From assembly GCA_011049745.1 (NCBI GenBank), contig DRHE01000043.1, positions 1 through 12,415 of the forward strand: DNA of 12,415 nucleotides, written 5' to 3'. The DNA is from Spirochaetales bacterium. Its GTDB lineage: Bacteria > Spirochaetota > Spirochaetia > SZUA-6 > DRHE01. The translations under genes were made by a program, and so were the position numbers. Under the pieces are notes generated by a model. It made no database searches, was not told where the DNA came from, and was given only the letters and a program-made list of their open reading frames with translations. Numbering within the stretch: position 1 is the stretch's first letter; each line of letters begins with the position of its first letter. Positions 6,731-12,415 of this stretch are shown here, in pieces.

Positions 6731-7210
6731 CTACATCATATAACCATGTTCCCTTTCCATGTCGAGGAACATAATCTCTGAATAAGCCGGATCTTTTTCC
6801 TGATAAAAACAGGGGAAATCAGGATGTTCGCTGACCACCTTCTCACTGGCTACAATGGGTACACTCAGGCGAACAGCCAGGGCAAGACCATCGCTGGGCC
6901 GAATCTCCATATAATGACGTTTGAATCCCTTTTTATAAACCAGTCGGGCAAAATAGCTCTTATCCGGGGCAAGATCATATATCTCCAGCCTCTCTACTTT
7001 GAAGCCATGATTATTGAGAAAATTAGCAAGCACATCATGGGTCAGAGGGCGCGGCGGGAAAACCTCCTCCATTCTTATTATAATGGCACTGGCCTCAAAA
7101 GGCCCTATCCAGATAGGAATGAAACGGTCCCCACCTGCTGTTTTAAGGATTGCTATAGGCATACGGGTTTTCTGGTCAAGTGCGATTCCCTTAATTTTGA
7201 GGTTAATCAT
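6731..7210 (-). CDS. Bifunctional nuclease family protein (DUF151)
   Basis: Member of the DUF151/BFN family, 159 residues, predicted cytoplasmic. Typical features are the start MINLKIKGIALDQKTRMPIA, the IPIWIGPFEASAI block near 31-43, the segment PLTHDVLANFLNNHG and the core RPSDGLALAVRL near 103-114, which corresponds to the family RPSDAIALA motif. Plant and some bacterial relatives have been reported to have DNase and RNase activity. In most bacteria the role is unknown, so nuclease action here is by family only. The ATG has GGAGAG (7216-7221) 5 bases upstream. It diverges from cheR across 112 bases and precedes pyrG on the same strand. A TATATT at 7244-7249 could be its -10, but no convincing -35 is seen. 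Confidence 0.93.
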   Translation of the reverse strand: MINLKIKGIALDQKTRMPIAILKTAGGDRFIPIWIGPFEASAIIIRMEEVFPPRPLTHDVLANFLNNHGFKVERLEIYDLAPDKSYFARLVYKKGFKRHYMEIRPSDGLALAVRLSVPIVASEKVVSEHPDFPCFYQEKDPAYSEIMFLDMEREHGYMM

Positions 7211-7306
7211 TGCTGCTCTCCAAATATTTACTTTTCTATTATTAATATAGCCCGTTAAATAGAAAAAAACCTTAAAAACATTTCAAATTTAAGCCGGACG
7301 CTGCTA

Positions 7307-7336
7307 TTGACACCAATATTCTATGAGTAATAAACT
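7307..7336 (+). promoter_or_regulatory. Promoter candidate at the cheR start
   Basis: Perfect TTGACA (7307-7312), 18 bases, then TAAACT (7331-7336), four of six matches to TATAAT. The -10 would lie inside the first codons of the longest cheR frame, and transcription would begin 3-4 bases before the in-frame ATG at 7347. If real, cheR starts at 7347. The rest of the 112-base divergent gap (7211-7322) is AT-rich and shows no clear operator. Confidence 0.3.
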
Positions 7337-8177
7337 TTGGCGAGTAATGGCAGGTTTCTTAAGCGACAGTGAGTTTGAAAAATTCAGCACCCTGATCTAT
7401 AACGAAAGCGGTATCCATTTTTCCAGCACCAACCGCACTATACTGGAAAGCAGGCTCAAGGAAAGGCTGAGGGCTGCATCCCTTGAGCAGGTATCCACTT
7501 ACTATCAGCTCATCCTCCAGAACCGTGAGGAACTGAGAATTCTCCTGGACTCAGTTACCACCAATTTAACCCGCTTTTTTAGGAACGCAGCTCATTTTGC
7601 CGCTTTAGAAAACTACGTGATCCCCCATTTTATCCGGTACAAAGCGAAAAAGAACTCAAATCACCTGCGTTTGTGGTGTGCCGGCTGCTCCACCGGTGAA
7701 GAACCCTACTCCCTTGCCATAGTCTTAAAAGAAAAATTACCAAGCCATTTTTCTGTTGAAATAACAGGCTCAGATCTGAGTCTGAAATCCTTGATGACTG
7801 CCCAGGAGGGATTCTATCAGGAAACCAGGATAGGCGGGGTTCCCCCCAACTACCTCAGTAAATATTTTGAAAAAAAGCATGATGGTTATCAGATCAAAGC
7901 TGATATTAAAAGTTTGGTTAAATTTGACTACCATAACCTTAAGAATGACAGCGGCTTACGAAATGTGGATCTTGTTTTCTGCCGAAATGTCATGATCTAC
8001 TTTGACGCCGAATCCCAAAAAGCCGCGGTAACCCGCTTCTGGGAGGTAATGAATGAACATTCTTTTCTCTTTATAGGTCATTCGGAATCTCTCTTCGGTA
8101 TGGAAACCAGCTTTGAATTCGTGAAAACCGAATGGGCGACCTTTTACCGCAAATGGCGCGACTCACCAGGAGATTAA
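7323..8177 (+). CDS. cheR: Chemotaxis protein methyltransferase CheR
   Basis: Uses S-adenosylmethionine to methylate glutamates on chemoreceptors, part of sensory adaptation. It has 284 residues. The N-terminal helical domain (about 12-85) ends in the conserved TTNLTRFFRNAAHF. The SAM-binding domain follows with CAGCSTGEEPYS (119-130), the acidic GSDLS motif, DLVFCRNVMIYFD and the closing FIGHSES. All are standard for CheR. No pentapeptide-binding or TPR extension is present. The ATG at 7323 gives the longest frame but has no ribosome binding site. The ATG at 7347 (276 residues) also lacks a good one and keeps the whole domain. One base separates its stop from the cheB start, so the two are co-translated. 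No cheA, cheW or receptor gene is in the window. Confidence 0.96.
   Translation: MSNKLWRVMAGFLSDSEFEKFSTLIYNESGIHFSSTNRTILESRLKERLRAASLEQVSTYYQLILQNREELRILLDSVTTNLTRFFRNAAHFAALENYVIPHFIRYKAKKNSNHLRLWCAGCSTGEEPYSLAIVLKEKLPSHFSVEITGSDLSLKSLMTAQEGFYQETRIGGVPPNYLSKYFEKKHDGYQIKADIKSLVKFDYHNLKNDSGLRNVDLVFCRNVMIYFDAESQKAAVTRFWEVMNEHSFLFIGHSESLFGMETSFEFVKTEWATFYRKWRDSPGD
8168..8172 (+). promoter_or_regulatory. Ribosome binding site supporting the TTG start of cheB
   Basis: AGGAG in the last codons of cheR, 6 bases before the TTG at 8179. Together with the REC domain beginning at residue 6 it supports this start. Confidence 0.75.
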
Positions 8178-8178
8178 G

Positions 8179-9327
8179 TTGAAAGATAATCCGATATCCG
8201 TACTTATTGTTGATGATTCCGCACTTATCAGAAAACTGGTTTCCAGAATGTTTGATGACATTCCGGACATTCAGGTTATCGGTAAAGCCATGAATGGCCG
8301 CTTCGCACTCCAGAAACTGGAAACCATGAATCCGGATATTATTATTCTGGATCTGGAAATGCCGGAGATGAATGGCATAGAGTTCCTAAAAGAACGAACA
8401 AAACGGGGTATTAAGATACCCATAGTAATACTCTCATCCATCGCCCGTAAAGGCGCGAAAATTACTATGGAGGCCCTCTCATTAGGCGCCTCAGATTTTA
8501 TTCTTAAGCCGTCAGGTTCTGCCTCCAGGGATATCTACAAGACAAAAGACCAACTCGTAGACCTCATCAAAATCTACGGCAGGCAATTAAAAAAAGAGAG
8601 GGCAAGCAAGGCCGGCGGAGCAGATGGGGCGCCCTCTTCCAGGGTTCTGCCTTCCCCTCAGCCGGTCGCGGCCAAACAACCAGCCACACAACAGGTAAAA
8701 GCCCGATTAGCAACAGGAGCCGGCACACCGGTGAAGCGGAGTTCCCTGCCTATTGAAATTATAGCTATCGGTATCTCCACAGGGGGTCCCAACGCCTTAA
8801 GAGGGATCTTTTCCAGGATCAGAAGTGACCTGTCTGTGCCGATCTTAGTTGTCCAGCATATGCCGGCTGGTTTTACTGAGGAGTTTGCCAGAAGCCTGGA
8901 TAAGGTTTCACCCCTGGAAATTAAAGAGGCCGAGGATGGCGATATTATCAAGGCGGGAAGAGTTCTGATTGCCCCCGGTGATAAGCATCTGGAAATTTTA
9001 GATAAACCCCTTGCTAAAATAGTAAAACTCACCGAAAAACCGGCGGTTAACGGCCACCGGCCCTCCGCGGACGTGCTCTTTGCATCAATTTTCCAGGTCT
9101 ACGGCGGCCGCTCTCTGGCAATTATTATGACCGGAATGGGGAGAGATGGGGTTAAAGAAATCGGCTCTATCTACCGGGCCGGAGGGTTAACCATTGCCCA
9201 GGATGAAGCATCATGTGTTGTCTTTGGTATGCCGCGGGTTGCCATCGAGCAGGGCTATATTCACAAGGTTGTACCCCTGGAAATGATGACTGAGATAATC
9301 AACCAGACTGACCGGAAAGAGAGTTAA
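8179..9327 (+). CDS. cheB: Chemotaxis response regulator methylesterase CheB
   Basis: Removes methyl groups from chemoreceptor glutamates and can deamidate glutamines. It is activated by phosphorylation from CheA and counters CheR. It has 382 residues. The receiver domain (6-125) shows the acidic pair D12-D13, the phospho-acceptor Asp58 in ILDLEMPEMNG and Lys in FILKPSG. A flexible linker of roughly 55 residues (about 135-190) is rich in Ala, Pro, Gly and Lys. The methylesterase domain follows, with a catalytic triad of Ser200 (GISTGGP), His227 (QHMPAGF) and Asp323 (GMGRDG). The start is TTG, supported by AGGAG 6 bases upstream in the end of cheR. The gene ends 3 bases before the end of the convergent rseC, leaving no room for a separate terminator. 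Confidence 0.97.
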   Translation: MKDNPISVLIVDDSALIRKLVSRMFDDIPDIQVIGKAMNGRFALQKLETMNPDIIILDLEMPEMNGIEFLKERTKRGIKIPIVILSSIARKGAKITMEALSLGASDFILKPSGSASRDIYKTKDQLVDLIKIYGRQLKKERASKAGGADGAPSSRVLPSPQPVAAKQPATQQVKARLATGAGTPVKRSSLPIEIIAIGISTGGPNALRGIFSRIRSDLSVPILVVQHMPAGFTEEFARSLDKVSPLEIKEAEDGDIIKAGRVLIAPGDKHLEILDKPLAKIVKLTEKPAVNGHRPSADVLFASIFQVYGGRSLAIIMTGMGRDGVKEIGSIYRAGGLTIAQDEASCVVFGMPRVAIEQGYIHKVVPLEMMTEIINQTDRKES

Positions 9328-9330
9328 TTC

Positions 9331-9771
9331 CTAACAGTAAGATCCACCATTCCCAAGGACCAGGTCATCTATTTTTTTATGGACCTCAGGCATATCTTTA
9401 TCTTTTATAATCCACTTACGGATAATGTTAACCCCAAAACCCAGCGCTATACCGATTATTCCTGAAAGCACTTTAACTGTCTCTCCTGCTCCTTTTAATA
9501 AATATGCGGCAGCAAAATAAAAAGGGAAAAAGAGCAGCAGGGGCAGAATAAGAACCATAAAACCGCTGAATACGGCTTTGCCGGCGTCCAGGTACACCTC
9601 AACCAGATCTCCCTTTTTTAAAGATATACTCCTGCTGTTCAGGGCCTGAAAAAACCGACCCTGCTTATCACCGGCACATCCCCCACCGCAGGAACTACAT
9701 TTTTCAGTATCCACACATCTTACCGTGATCCGCTTACCCTCTACTTTATCTACTATTCCCATTTCAATCAT
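9331..9771 (-). CDS. rseC: RseC/SoxR-reducing system family membrane protein
   Basis: Inner-membrane protein of 146 residues in the RseC/MucC family. E. coli RseC works with the Rsx complex to reduce SoxR and was also linked to sigma-E control. In other phyla its role is unproven. The N-terminal domain carries four cysteines, Cys19, Cys25, Cys28 and Cys32 (C-x5-CSSC-GGG-C), a likely metal or Fe-S site. LKKGDLVEVYLD at about 51-62 is the conserved strand before the membrane part. Two transmembrane segments follow, at about 67-92 and 99-117, and then a basic, soluble tail that ends in a cysteine. Its ATG overlaps the stop of the YmdB-like gene by one base (TGATG), so translation is coupled. No rnf, rsx or rseAB gene is in the window. 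Confidence 0.9.
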   Translation of the reverse strand: MIEMGIVDKVEGKRITVRCVDTEKCSSCGGGCAGDKQGRFFQALNSRSISLKKGDLVEVYLDAGKAVFSGFMVLILPLLLFFPFYFAAAYLLKGAGETVKVLSGIIGIALGFGVNIIRKWIIKDKDMPEVHKKIDDLVLGNGGSYC

Positions 9772-10571
9772 CAGTTTCCCCCCTCACAGGCAACCCGAAT
9801 CCTTTCTATACTTAGCGCCCGGCCCTGTTTATCAAGCTCCATAATTACACCCTGAATTTCCAGCTGCTGCCAGGCCTCTTTGGAAAGCTCATGAACCTGG
9901 GTCAGAAACTTTCTTATCTCAATTTCCGAGTCAAGACCTCCCACTGAATTAAGACTCCCTGTCCTTCCCGCTGAAGTTATTACTGCTGTGCCTCCGGGTA
10001 AAATATGTTCATCAGCGGTAATCGCCTTGGTATGACTGCCGATAACCGCAGAGACCTTTCCATCTACATGGTAAAACATGGTATATTTCTCAGCTGTAGT
10101 TGCAGCATGAAAATCAATAATAATTGTCGGGGTTACCTCGGAGATCCTCTTTATCAGGTGAGATACCAGCAGGTATGGATTATCAAGATGAACACGCCTG
10201 AACCCCGACTGGCCGAGCAAAGAGATCACTCCGATCTGCCGCTCATCCCTGGTATAGATCATCCAACCCCTGCCCGGATTGTCGTATGGATAATTTGCCG
10301 GCCGTAAAATGTAAGTTGCTCTGGGAATATGAGGCACCATATCCTTTTTGTAATAGATACACTCCCCGGCAGTGAGCACATCTATACCCATTTTATGCAG
10401 ATATATAGAATGATTCCTGCCAATGCCGAAACCACCGGTAGCGCCCTCGCCATTAGCTATCACAAAATCTATTTTGTTGCTCTTTATTAATGATGGGAGG
10501 AGTTTCTTTACGCAAAAAATACCGGATTTTCCGACAATCTCACCAAGATACAATACTTTGAATACACTCAT
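9771..10571 (-). CDS. ymdB: YmdB/TIGR00282-type metallophosphoesterase-like protein with altered metal site
   Basis: Member of the TIGR00282 family. B. subtilis YmdB is a dinuclear-metal phosphodiesterase that acts on 2',3'-cyclic nucleotides in vitro and affects biofilm and motility switching. This protein has 266 residues, close to the usual 264, and keeps the family frame: LGEIVGKSG, IANGEG, ILRPANYP, IDFHAATTAEK, GSHTKAITADE and ILPGGTAVIT. Compared from memory with B. subtilis YmdB, Glu11 replaces Asp8, Gly43 replaces Asn40, Glu70 replaces Asn67, Cys71 replaces His68 and Lys182 replaces His177. Glu42, His155 and His180 are kept. It may bind metal differently or have lost catalysis. I chose ATG 10571. 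An upstream TTG (10595) would add eight residues before the family's first beta strand. No good ribosome binding site is seen. It is coupled to rseC. Confidence 0.9.
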   Translation of the reverse strand: MSVFKVLYLGEIVGKSGIFCVKKLLPSLIKSNKIDFVIANGEGATGGFGIGRNHSIYLHKMGIDVLTAGECIYYKKDMVPHIPRATYILRPANYPYDNPGRGWMIYTRDERQIGVISLLGQSGFRRVHLDNPYLLVSHLIKRISEVTPTIIIDFHAATTAEKYTMFYHVDGKVSAVIGSHTKAITADEHILPGGTAVITSAGRTGSLNSVGGLDSEIEIRKFLTQVHELSKEAWQQLEIQGVIMELDKQGRALSIERIRVACEGGN

Positions 10572-10585
10572 AATCTTCTGCACAA

Positions 10586-10614
10586 AAGATAACAAAATTA
10601 CTATGAATTGGAAA
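10586..10614 (-). promoter_or_regulatory. Promoter candidate for the ymdB-rseC pair
   Basis: TTTCCA (10609-10614, minus strand), 17 bases, then TATCTT (10586-10591). Each hexamer has four of six consensus matches. Transcription would begin about 8 bases before the ATG at 10571, too short for a normal ribosome binding site. Tentative. Confidence 0.25.
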
Positions 10615-10624
10615 GCTTTTCATA

Positions 10625-10656
10625 GCTATTGCCAGCTATTACCATTGCGCTATTGC
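10625..10656. repeat. Three GCTATT repeats between ymdB and tRNA-Leu
   Basis: GCTATTGC at 10625-10632, GCTATTA at 10635-10641 and GCTATTGC at 10649-10656, with start-to-start spacing of 10 and 14 bases. They lie upstream of both the ymdB candidate promoter (minus) and the tRNA promoter (plus). They could be a regulator binding array or chance in a short AT-rich gap. Confidence 0.25.
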
Positions 10657-10664
10657 AGCACTTA

Positions 10665-10692
10665 TTGACAATGTCGCCTCAATCTGTTAATT
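10665..10692 (+). promoter_or_regulatory. Promoter candidate for tRNA-Leu
   Basis: Perfect -35 TTGACA (10665-10670), 16 bases, then TTAATT (10687-10692; GTTAAT one base earlier matches four of six). Transcription would start near 10699, just before the mature tRNA end at 10703. No GC-rich discriminator is obvious. Confidence 0.45.
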
Positions 10693-10702
10693 TCTGTTCA
10701 AA

Positions 10703-10786
10703 GCCCGGATGGTGAAATTGGTAGACACGCTAGGTTCAGGGTCTAGTGCCGGTAACGGTGTGAAGGTTCAAGTCCTTTTCCGGGCA
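10703..10786 (+). tRNA. tRNA-Leu (anticodon CAG)
   Basis: Class II tRNA for leucine codon CUG. Acceptor GCCCGGA (10703-10709) pairs fully with TCCGGGC (10779-10785), and A10786 is the discriminator. The D-arm contains GGTGAAATTGGTAGACAC. The anticodon stem CTAGG/TCTAG encloses the loop TTCAGGG with anticodon CAG. A long variable arm (about 10747-10761) folds as GCCG-GTAA-CGGT. The T-arm has the loop TTCAAGT. The 3' CCA is not encoded (AATA follows), so it must be added by a CCA-adding enzyme. The gene converges with the kinase gene, with 23 bases between them and no clear terminator. Confidence 0.96.
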
Positions 10787-10809
10787 ATATAAGAACAGGT
10801 TTGGTAGTT

Positions 10810-12415
10810 TCAACTCTCGTCCAGAACTTCTCGAACCTTCTCTGCCAAAGATTGTGTGGAAAACGGCTTCTGGAGCAATGAAACCCCTTTATCCAGTTCT
10901 CCATGGTGAGCTATGGCATTATCCGTATAACCGGAAATATACAACACCTTTAGTTTGGGATATTCCTCTGTAAGTTTACCTGCCAATTCCTTTCCCCCCA
11001 TTTTAGGCATAATAACATCCGTTACAAGAAGATCGATTTTCAAGCGATCTCCTTGTGTAATAATTTCCAGCGCTTCCATGCCGTTTTTTGCTTCAACCAC
11101 AGAATATCCATATCCATCAAGTATCTTTCCAGCCATTTTCCTCAATGACTCTTCATCCTCAACAAGTAGGATCGTTTCAGTGCCTCCCATCGGGCCCTTT
11201 TTTTCACGAACGCTTTCTTGTTGTTTTCTCGCTCCGGTTAATTGAGGCAGGTATATTTTGAAAGTCGTGCCGTGATCCGGTTCGCTGTAGACGTAGATAT
11301 ACCCTCCGCTCTGTTTCACTATCCCATAGACCGTGGATAATCCCAACCCTGTTCCCTTTCCCACTTCTTTAGTTGTAAAAAAAGGTTCAAAAATCTGCGC
11401 CTGCGTCTCTTCATCCATTCCGTGACCCGTGTCGCTCACCGCCAGCAAAACATAGTCCCCCGGTTTTACTTCAGGATGCTGCTGACTGTAGCTTTCATCC
11501 AGATATAACCCTTGAGTTTCAATAGTGATCGTCCCGCCCTCCTGCATGGCATCCCGGGCATTAACCACCAGGTTCGTTATCACCTGCTCCACCTGTCCGG
11601 GATCAGCTTTAATATGTCCAGGTTTAGAATCAAGCTTAGTAGTTAAATCAACATCCTCACCGATCAATCTTCTGAGCATCTTGCCGAGCTTGGTGATAAG
11701 GCGATTGAGATCGATTACCTGTGGCTGAAGAACCTGCTTGCGGCTGAAGGCCAGAAGCTGTTTGGTAAGTTCAGCTGCCCTCTTTGCCGAATTCTTTATC
11801 TCCTGAACGCCTTCTTTGGTTGAATCGTTGAGATCTTGCTCCATGGAAATAAGTTCTGAATAGCCTATTATCGTAGTTAGCAGGTTATTGAAATCATGGG
11901 CTACTCCTCCTGCCAACCTACCGATAGATTCCAGTTTCTGTGCCTGCCGCAGCTGCTCCTCACTCTTCCGTAATGCCTCTTCGGATCTCTTAGGCTCGGT
12001 GATGTAGAGTGCATAAACGTTTGCATAATTTGATTCCACGATAGGTGAAAAGAAAAGTGTTAATACCCTGTCAACACATTCAATTTCTATGTGTTGCCCC
12101 TCTCCTCTGTCAAGCGTATCTTGAACGAGTTGCTGCCATTTGTCCGGAATGGGCTGGCCTTCCTTATATCCCCAGGTGTCCAGTAGAGGAGTGCTTGCCT
12201 TGTTACTGTAAAGGACAGTGCCATCTTTTGAGATACGTAGAACCGGGTTCGGGTTCTCCCTGGGAAACTTGGCCAGAGCTTCAATTTCTTCCCTAACCTG
12301 CTTGCTCTCAGTGATATCTTTGGTAATGCCAAAAGTGCCTATGGTTTTCCCCTCTTCGTCTCGCAAAGGCATCTTGGTTGCTAAAACCCAGCCTTCTCGC
12401 CCATCGAGATATGGC
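10810..12415 (-). CDS. PAS-domain hybrid sensor histidine kinase (N-terminus outside the window)
   Basis: Partial gene: the frame stays open to the window edge, and residues before the in-frame ATG at 12372 (LDGREGWVLATK) complete a PAS domain, so the true start lies beyond. Order seen: end of one PAS domain (MPLRDEEGKTIGTFGITKDI), a second PAS (ENPNPVLRISKDGTVLYSN), a short coiled linker, and a HisKA domain with the phospho-histidine in GGVAHDFNNLL (His codon at 11896-11898). The HATPase domain follows with N-box NLVVNARDA, G1 DTGHGM, F-box EPFFTT and G2 GKGTGLGLS. A C-terminal receiver has its acceptor Asp in VTDVIMP (codon 11016-11018). No output domain is present, so phosphate probably goes to a separate protein, or the receiver acts in protein contacts. 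No transmembrane segment is visible in this part. The signal is unknown, and no partner regulator is adjacent on this side. Confidence 0.95.
   Translation of the reverse strand, partial: PYLDGREGWVLATKMPLRDEEGKTIGTFGITKDITESKQVREEIEALAKFPRENPNPVLRISKDGTVLYSNKASTPLLDTWGYKEGQPIPDKWQQLVQDTLDRGEGQHIEIECVDRVLTLFFSPIVESNYANVYALYITEPKRSEEALRKSEEQLRQAQKLESIGRLAGGVAHDFNNLLTTIIGYSELISMEQDLNDSTKEGVQEIKNSAKRAAELTKQLLAFSRKQVLQPQVIDLNRLITKLGKMLRRLIGEDVDLTTKLDSKPGHIKADPGQVEQVITNLVVNARDAMQEGGTITIETQGLYLDESYSQQHPEVKPGDYVLLAVSDTGHGMDEETQAQIFEPFFTTKEVGKGTGLGLSTVYGIVKQSGGYIYVYSEPDHGTTFKIYLPQLTGARKQQESVREKKGPMGGTETILLVEDEESLRKMAGKILDGYGYSVVEAKNGMEALEIITQGDRLKIDLLVTDVIMPKMGGKELAGKLTEEYPKLKVLYISGYTDNAIAHHGELDKGVSLLQKPFSTQSLAEKVREVLDES

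Noticed and set aside
6824..7258. Plus-strand open frame of 144 residues opposite the DUF151 gene
   Set aside because: The minus-strand frame matches a known family with motifs and a ribosome binding site. The plus-strand product has no recognisable motif and no plausible start context.
7211..7322. Sigma-54 -24/-12 promoter (TGGCAC-N5-TTGCA) near rpoN or the che genes
   Set aside because: I looked for GG and GC dinucleotides with the right spacing in the intergenic gaps by eye and found no convincing match.
8658..9032. Minus-strand open frame of 124 residues inside cheB
   Set aside because: It lies opposite the linker and methylesterase domain of a clearly conserved gene, and its sequence is the reverse reading of that domain with no family resemblance.
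10572..10595. Longer YmdB-like protein from TTG 10595
   Set aside because: The family begins just before its first beta strand, matched by the ATG at 10571, and there is no ribosome binding site before the TTG.
12087..12332. Second minus-strand open frame within the kinase gene
   Set aside because: It is out of frame with the continuous PAS-kinase reading and has no recognisable content.
1..12415. Mobile elements, CRISPR arrays, phage genes, defence or toxin-antitoxin modules
   Set aside because: Nearly all of the window is covered by conserved chromosomal genes. No repeat-spacer pattern, transposase motif, long inverted repeats or attachment site at the tRNA end was seen.

Overview
The window reads as ordinary chromosomal DNA of a diderm (Gram-negative-type) bacterium. 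Evidence for an outer membrane is the lptC-lptA-lptB set for lipopolysaccharide transport. A sigma-54 gene, an HPr/HPr-kinase pair, a cheR-cheB pair and a large PAS hybrid histidine kinase point to a motile, sensing, free-living cell. The combination of HPr kinase, Lpt genes, RseC and a YmdB-type protein would fit a spirochaete or another deep-branching diderm, but this assignment is a low-confidence inference. No phage, transposon, CRISPR array or toxin-antitoxin module is visible.

Left block, all on the minus strand (reading from about 7.2 kb down to 1): a bifunctional-nuclease family (DUF151) gene, pyrG, lptC, lptA, lptB, rpoN, hpf, hprK, ptsH, then a terminator-like hairpin. pyrG-lptC, lptC-lptA and lptA-lptB overlap by a few bases, so they form one translationally coupled unit. 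rpoN has its own TTG start, a strong ribosome binding site and a TTGACA promoter candidate. hpf has a near-perfect AGGAGG and an extended -10 candidate inside the end of rpoN. The order resembles the rpoN operon of proteobacteria, but the KDO genes usually found between pyrG and lptC, and ptsN and rapZ around hprK, are absent. hprK is broken by one extra G in a six-G run inside its P-loop.

Middle block, plus strand: cheR and cheB (receptor methyltransferase and methylesterase) diverge from the nuclease gene. They end 3 bases from the convergent rseC, which is coupled by a one-base overlap to an upstream YmdB/TIGR00282-type gene. That YmdB-like protein has lost several residues that bind metal or sit at the active site in characterised relatives.

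Right block: a tRNA-Leu(CAG) gene on the plus strand with a TTGACA promoter candidate, then a convergent minus-strand hybrid histidine kinase that runs off the window end. Candidate observations worth checking are the hprK frameshift, the altered YmdB metal site, the compressed pyrG-lpt-rpoN cluster, and several genes that lack a Shine-Dalgarno sequence and whose best promoter candidates lie almost on the start codon.
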